Below are positions 15,103-18,655 of a stretch of DNA of 18,655 nucleotides, in pieces (positions within the stretch are counted from its first letter, which is position 1; each line of letters opens with the position of its first letter). A program made the position numbers and the translations under genes. The notes beneath the pieces were generated by a model. It was not told the origin of the DNA, searched no databases, and saw only the letters and a program-made list of their open reading frames with translations. The stretch comes from RGIG2707 sp045600065. GTDB lineage: Bacteria; Bacillota; Clostridia; Peptostreptococcales; Anaerovoracaceae. The stretch is from positions 1 through 18,655 of the forward strand of contig JAZRXE010000033.1 of NCBI GenBank assembly GCA_045600065.1, given 5' to 3'.

Positions 15103-15783
15103 TTGGTCCTTAATTTTGATTTTCAATACTTTTTGAAGATGTTCCAGGTGATGAGCCGGGGATATAAAAACACCCTTTCTCTGGCCTTTATATCTCTGCT
15201 GCTCTCCATCCTGCTGGGCGCTGTTCTGGCCCTGGTAAGATACTATAACGTGCCGGTGCTCAAGCAGATCTCGGTGGTGTTCACATCCTTCTTCCGCAGC
15301 ACGCCGTTCATAGGGCAGATCTTCATCTTCTATTACGGCTTTGCCCAGTATTTCCGGACGGTCCGCAACATGAAGCCCTTTACGGCGGTGGTGATAGTGC
15401 TGTCTTTGAGCTTTGCGGCTTATATGGGAGAAAACATCCGCGGTGCCTTTATGTCCGTGGATCACGGCCAGTTTGAGGCCGGTTTGTCCATCGGCCTGAG
15501 CACCTGGAAGACCATCAAGCGTATCATCATTCCCCAGGCTGCCCGGGTGGCCCTGCCGGGCATGGCGAACACCTTTGCCAATCTGTTCAAATCCACCTCC
15601 ATGGCCTTTACCATCGGCGTGGTGGACATGACCACCTGCATCAAGACCGAGATGGGCTACACCTTCCGCTATCTGGAAGGATACCTGGCCATGGCTCTGG
15701 TATACTGGGCCATCCTGTCTCTGATCTCCTGGCTTCAGTCTCTGATGGAAAAGAAACTGAACGCCCCCTACAAGCAGGCTTAG
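15103..15783 (+). CDS. Amino-acid ABC importer permease, second copy
   Basis: The second channel subunit, 226 residues, clearly a relative of the permease at 13633. By eye more than half of the aligned positions are identical. Shared blocks include KMFQVMSRGYKNT, FTSFFRSTPFIGQ, and the EAA loop EAGLSIGLSTWKTIKRIIIP. The start is TTG 15103, with CGGAGG ending 6 bases upstream, the same SD-to-TTG arrangement as the first permease. The nearest in-frame ATG is 36 bp further in (15139) and would cut off shared N-terminal sequence. A 40-bp gap separates it from the ATPase gene. The stop codon is followed within 2 bp by a perfect inverted pair of the dispersed repeat. Two-permease systems with one ATPase, such as TcyLMN of Bacillus, are the best comparison. 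Confidence 0.93.
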   Translation: MVLNFDFQYFLKMFQVMSRGYKNTLSLAFISLLLSILLGAVLALVRYYNVPVLKQISVVFTSFFRSTPFIGQIFIFYYGFAQYFRTVRNMKPFTAVVIVLSLSFAAYMGENIRGAFMSVDHGQFEAGLSIGLSTWKTIKRIIIPQAARVALPGMANTFANLFKSTSMAFTIGVVDMTTCIKTEMGYTFRYLEGYLAMALVYWAILSLISWLQSLMEKKLNAPYKQA

Positions 15784-15784
15784 A

Positions 15785-15844
15785 ACACAAGGGGACGGTT
15801 CTCTTGTGTCCATCAGGCAGCACAAGAGAACCGTCCCCTTGTGT
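15785..15844. repeat. Perfect 24-bp head-to-head pair of the palindromic repeat
   Basis: The unit ACACAAGGGGACGGTTCT plus CTTGTG (15785-15808) is repeated exactly in inverse (15821-15844) around 12 bases. RNA from either strand would form a 24-bp hairpin. There is no T-run after it. It lies directly after the second permease stop and may act as a 3' stability or boundary element. Confidence 0.93.
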
Positions 15845-15871
15845 CATCATCGCATATTTCCTCCAATCAGG

Positions 15872-15902
15872 CCTTTGGGGATACAGTCGCACGGCCCAAA
15901 GG
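15872..15902. other. Small inverted repeat before the terminator
   Basis: CCTTTGGG and CCCAAAGG are perfect 8-bp arms around 15 bases. It has no T-run and lies just before the terminator at 15913. Role unknown. Confidence 0.4.
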
Positions 15903-15912
15903 ACTATAGATA

Positions 15913-15950
15913 AAAGAAAGCACGGATGCTTGCCTGTGCTTTCTTTTTTT
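15913..15950 (+). terminator. Intrinsic terminator between the importer operon and the iron-sulfur protein genes
   Basis: AAAGAAAGCAC and GTGCTTTCTTT form an 11-bp stem around 12 bases, continuing into four more T. It lies about 130 bp after the second permease and is the likely end of the importer transcript. Confidence 0.85.
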
Positions 15951-16053
15951 GTTTTATTAAAACAGGATATGCCGGCGCTCCAGTTATCAGAAAATCCCTA
16001 TTCATTTACAAAGATACTCTGCCTATGATAAAAAGAGTGAACAGGAGGTCTTT

Positions 16054-17256
16054 ATGGCAACGCTACCCGAACATTTTGCAGAATTCAAAGAATCGCGCCA
16101 GCGCAATTTCCTGCGCGTCAAGGCGCTGAAGGACCGGGGAGAAAACGTGGTGGGCACTTTCTGCCAGTATTCTCCCAAAGAGATCATCGATGCCGCGGGG
16201 GCGTATAGCGTGGGCCTGTGCGGCAAGAGCCAGGAGCCCATTCCCCTGGCGGAGACCAAGCTGCCGGCAAATCTGTGCCCTCTGATCAAGGCCAGCTACG
16301 GCAACGCCTTGGGCGATACCTGCCCCTATGCCTTCTTCTCCGACGTGATCAGCGGCGAGACCACCTGCGACGGCAAGAAGAAGATGTATCGCATGCTCAA
16401 CGAGATCAAGCCCACGTACACCATCCATCTTCCCAACCATCCGGACCGGGAGCGTTCCGTGGAAGCTCTGGCCGATGAATTCCGGGAGTTCGCCAAAAGG
16501 CTGGAGGAAGCCTTTGGCGTGACCATCACCGACGAGAAGATCCGGGAGGCCATCAAGATCCGCAATCAGGAGCGCATCCAGGCTGCCGCGGTCTACGAGC
16601 TGGGCCGGCTGGATCCGCCGGCTATCACCGGTTATAACATGCGCCACATCATGGACAGCGATGATTACTATTTCGATGTGAAGGAAAAATACGAGATCAC
16701 CGACGAGGTGATCCGGCAGTGCATGGAGGCCTACAACCAGGGCGAGGGCCCCTATAAGCCGGACGAGCATCCCGTGCGCGTGATCATTTCCGGCGCCGGT
16801 CTGGGCGGCACCGAAGATAAAACGGTCAAGTTCCTGGAGGAAGCCGGCGGCGCCGTGGTCTGTTACGAGGGCTGCAGCGGCATCGTCTCCCGCAGAAGAC
16901 TGGTGGAGGAATCCGAGACCAAGGATCCCTATCTCTGCCTGGCGGAAAAGTACCTGGAAGTGCCCTGCGCGGTCATGTCTCCAAACAGCCCTCGCTTCGA
17001 TCAGATACGAAGGACCATCGATGAGTGGCGCGCAGACGGTCTGATCTGCATCAATCTGCATTCCTGCCATCCCTTCGGCATCGAGGCCTACAACATCAGC
17101 AGGGTCTGCGAAGAGAAGGGCATCCCCTTTATGCATATCGAGACCGATTTCAGCGACAGCGACGTAGAACAGCTGCGCACCCGCATGGAGGCTTTTGTGG
17201 AGCTTCTGAAGGAGAGCCGCGCCGCCAAAGCGGCAAAGGAGGCTGCCAATGGATAA
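16054..17256 (+). CDS. Double-cubane-cluster / 2-hydroxyacyl-CoA dehydratase family protein, first of a tandem pair
   Basis: A 400-residue protein of the HgdB/BcrC/YjiM family. The N-terminus (LPEHFAEFKE, then VVGTFCQYSPKEIIDAAGA), NLCPLIKASYG, and GETTCDGKKKM are the hallmark of the branch called double-cubane-cluster proteins, oxygen-sensitive [8Fe-9S] reductases with no settled physiological substrate. Candidate cluster ligands are Cys37, 75, 105, 270, 274, 305 and 338, all shared with the next protein. At residues 246-249 it has SGAG, where the neighbour has TGCP. AGGAGG lies 6 bases before the ATG. The gene overlaps the next by 8 bp (ATGGATAA), so the two are coupled and may form a heterodimer. 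Such proteins normally need a HgdC-type ATPase to feed in electrons; none is in this window. Confidence 0.88.
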   Translation: MATLPEHFAEFKESRQRNFLRVKALKDRGENVVGTFCQYSPKEIIDAAGAYSVGLCGKSQEPIPLAETKLPANLCPLIKASYGNALGDTCPYAFFSDVISGETTCDGKKKMYRMLNEIKPTYTIHLPNHPDRERSVEALADEFREFAKRLEEAFGVTITDEKIREAIKIRNQERIQAAAVYELGRLDPPAITGYNMRHIMDSDDYYFDVKEKYEITDEVIRQCMEAYNQGEGPYKPDEHPVRVIISGAGLGGTEDKTVKFLEEAGGAVVCYEGCSGIVSRRRLVEESETKDPYLCLAEKYLEVPCAVMSPNSPRFDQIRRTIDEWRADGLICINLHSCHPFGIEAYNISRVCEEKGIPFMHIETDFSDSDVEQLRTRMEAFVELLKESRAAKAAKEAANG

Positions 17257-18313
17257 ACTGGTCGGCATATTCTGCCAGTATACGCCCCGGGAGCTGTTCG
17301 AGGCTGCCGGCATGCGTACCGTCACCCTGGGCTCCGTCTCTTCCCGGAACATCGCGCTGGCAGAGACCCGGCTGCCCAAGAACCTGTGCCCCCTGGTCAA
17401 AGCCAGTCTGGGAGACTGCATGGCCGGAACGGATCCCGTCTATCGGAACGCGGATCTGATCGTGGGCGAGACCGGCTGCGACGGCAAAAAGAAGATGTTC
17501 GAGATCCTGGGCGACATGGTCCCGTTCTATCTGATCCAGGTGCCCCAGGGCACTGACCGGGCCTATTCCTTCCCCATGTGGAAGAAGGAAGTCTGCATGC
17601 TGAAAGAATATATTGAAAAGACCTTCGGTGTGACCATCACCGACGAGGCTCTGCGGGAAGCGGTGCGCCGGCGCAATGCCCTGCGGCAGGCCAAGATGCG
17701 CCTGATGGATGTACAGGTGAACAAGCCCGCCGCCTCTGCCGCCGACGTGATCTTTGACGCGCTGATGGAAGCCGAATATTCTCCCGATATCGAAGAGAGC
17801 ACCTGCCGGCTGAATACCCTGGCGGAAGAGCTGGAGACCGAGTATCAGGCCGGCAGCCGGCCCGTTTCCAAGGCTGCGCCCCGGGTGCTGGTGACAGGTT
17901 GCCCCATCGGCGGCGTGTATGCCAAGACCGTCCGCGCCGTGGAAGAGAACGGCGGCAGTGTGGTCTGCCTGGACAGCTGCCACGGCATCCGCGCCGCTTC
18001 CGTGTGGATCGATCCCCAGGCGCCGGACATCCTGGAAGCCATCGCCTCTGCCTATATCCAGATCGGCTGCGCCATCATGGATCCGGCTGTGTGCCGGGCC
18101 GATCAGCTCCGCCGCTATATCCGTAAGTACGACGCAGCCGGCGTGCTGGACATTACCCTGCAGACCTGCCACTGCTATACCGTGGATACCTATTTCATGC
18201 GCCGTCTGGCAGAAGAGATGGGAGTTCGCTATCTGACCGTGGACACGGATTACCAGCCCTCGGACATGGGTCAGCTGAACACCCGCATCGGAGCCTTTGT
18301 GGAGACTCTGTAG
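17249..18313 (+). CDS. Double-cubane-cluster / 2-hydroxyacyl-CoA dehydratase family protein, second of a tandem pair
   Basis: A 354-residue relative of the preceding protein. It lacks about 28 N-terminal residues and opens directly at LVGIFCQYTPRELFEAAG. NLCPLVKASLG and GETGCDGKKKM are conserved. Cys9, 47, 77, 240, 244, 274 and 307 match the seven shared cysteines of its partner, and Cys218 in VTGCPIGG is an extra one. The start ATG 17249 overlaps the end of the first gene by 8 bp, and AAAGGAGG lies just upstream inside that gene, so translation is coupled. The family knowledge supports an oxygen-sensitive iron-sulfur reductase or dehydratase subunit. Whether the two form a complex, and on what substrate, is inference. 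A bidirectional terminator follows 22 bp after the stop. Confidence 0.86.
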   Translation: MDKLVGIFCQYTPRELFEAAGMRTVTLGSVSSRNIALAETRLPKNLCPLVKASLGDCMAGTDPVYRNADLIVGETGCDGKKKMFEILGDMVPFYLIQVPQGTDRAYSFPMWKKEVCMLKEYIEKTFGVTITDEALREAVRRRNALRQAKMRLMDVQVNKPAASAADVIFDALMEAEYSPDIEESTCRLNTLAEELETEYQAGSRPVSKAAPRVLVTGCPIGGVYAKTVRAVEENGGSVVCLDSCHGIRAASVWIDPQAPDILEAIASAYIQIGCAIMDPAVCRADQLRRYIRKYDAAGVLDITLQTCHCYTVDTYFMRRLAEEMGVRYLTVDTDYQPSDMGQLNTRIGAFVETL

Positions 18314-18335
18314 ACTGCCGCTGAATACGCACAGC

Positions 18336-18368
18336 AAAAAGACCGAACTTTGCAGTCCGGTCTTTTTT
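18336..18368. terminator. Bidirectional terminator between the iron-sulfur genes and the tRNA
   Basis: AAAAAGACCG and CGGTCTTTTT are perfect 10-bp arms, with a further ACT/AGT pairing inside. T-runs stand at both ends depending on strand. It can end the rightward iron-sulfur operon and the leftward tRNA transcript, whose 3' end is 3 bp away. Confidence 0.9.
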
Positions 18369-18370
18369 GG

Positions 18371-18443
18371 AGCTGGATGCGGGACTCGAACCCGCCACGT
18401 CTTGATTACGAATCAAGCCCTCTACCTGATGAGGTAATCCAGC
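18371..18443 (-). tRNA. tRNA-Thr, anticodon CGT
   Basis: Read leftward, 73 bases fold as a full cloverleaf. The acceptor stem is GCTGGAT/ATCCAGC, the D-stem CCTC/GAGG with GG in the loop, the anticodon stem CTTGA/TCAAG with loop TTCGTAA, a 5-base variable loop, and the T-stem GCGGG/CCCGC with TTCGAGT. Anticodon CGT reads the Thr codon ACG. Pairs G1-C72 and C2-G71 fit threonine identity. CCA is not encoded. Positions 10-25 (C-G) and 15/48 (T and G) are unusual. Confidence 0.95.
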
Positions 18444-18453
18444 ACGCTCTGTA

Positions 18454-18482
18454 AGACTACCACATTTCGGACATTTTGGCAA
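18454..18482 (-). promoter_or_regulatory. Likely tRNA-Thr promoter
   Basis: Read leftward, TTGCCA (18477-18482) is 17 bases from TAGTCT (18454-18459), with TGG before the -10 box. Transcription would begin about 4 bases before the mature tRNA, a usual arrangement. Confidence 0.6.
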
Positions 18483-18517
18483 CTTGAAAGGAAAAAGGCA
18501 AAGGCAAAATGCAGAAA

Positions 18518-18608
18518 GAGTAAATTCCCAAAGTAAATCCCACAGTAGGAATTAAAGTTGGATTTACTCTGGGAAATTTTTTGCCGTAGGATTTACCTTG
18601 GGAAATCA
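18518..18608 (+). promoter_or_regulatory. Repeat-rich leader with a terminator-like hairpin and a competing arm
   Basis: AAATTCCCAAAGTAAATCC (18522-18540) can pair with GGATTTACTCTGGGAAATT (18560-18578, 17 of 19 positions). T18577-18582 follows, making a terminator-like hairpin. A near copy of the right arm, GGATTTACCTTGGGAAAT (18589-18606), can pair with the same left arm (16 of 19) and has no T-run. The two foldings exclude each other. It lies just before a new gene start. It could instead be a plain repeat cluster. Confidence 0.5.
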
Positions 18609-18638
18609 TCCCAAATATTTTTACGGAGGTACAATCCT

Positions 18639-18655
18639 ATGACAAACAAATCCAA
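18639..18655 (+). CDS. Start of an unidentified gene, cut by the window edge
   Basis: Only five codons (MTNKS) are visible. The start is supported by CGGAGGT about 8 bases upstream of the ATG, inside an otherwise AT-rich leader. No function can be inferred. Confidence 0.55.

Noticed and set aside
16063..17421. Long leftward open frame of 452 codons opposite the first iron-sulfur gene
   Set aside because: It mirrors a well-supported conserved gene; high GC at third positions keeps the opposite strand open. It has no start signal.

Overview
The window looks like the chromosome of an anaerobic, Gram-positive-type bacterium of the Firmicutes, most likely class Clostridia. Pointers are an S-box (SAM-I) riboswitch in front of metK, a secA-prfB operon with the RF2 frameshift, strong AGGAGG ribosome binding sites, frequent TTG starts, a YtvI-like membrane protein and oxygen-sensitive double-cubane-type iron-sulfur proteins. 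No species can be named from the sequence.

Left part (1-10.4 kb) is housekeeping. The 3' part of asnS is followed by an EF-G-like GTPase. Opposed to them lies metK, read leftward under a complete SAM-I riboswitch with its own terminator. A rightward operon then carries secA, prfB (programmed +1 frameshift), an AI-2E/YtvI-type membrane protein and a HAD phosphatase. It ends in a hairpin terminator built from a dispersed repeat.

Middle part (10.4-12.5 kb) is a repeat-rich island. About ten copies of a short palindromic unit (core GGGGACGGTTCT) occur in the window. Most flank one leftward gene for an unrecognised 521-residue protein. The two flanks share the same composite repeat in the same order, including an identical 51-bp stretch, so the gene looks like a cassette between direct repeats. 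One unit has become the C-terminal coding end of the HAD gene.

Right part (12.5-18.3 kb) holds a polar amino-acid ABC importer: lipoprotein, permease, ATPase, second permease. A terminator lies after the lipoprotein gene and both permeases start with TTG. A perfect 24-bp inverted pair of the repeat closes this operon. Next come two overlapping genes for tandem, non-identical proteins of the HgdB / double-cubane-cluster family, with no ATPase activator in view. A bidirectional terminator separates them from a leftward tRNA-Thr(CGT). The window ends with a repeat-rich leader that could fold in two mutually exclusive ways ahead of a gene cut off after five codons.

The least explained items are the repeat-bounded cassette, the asymmetric double-cubane pair and the competing-arm leader at the right edge.
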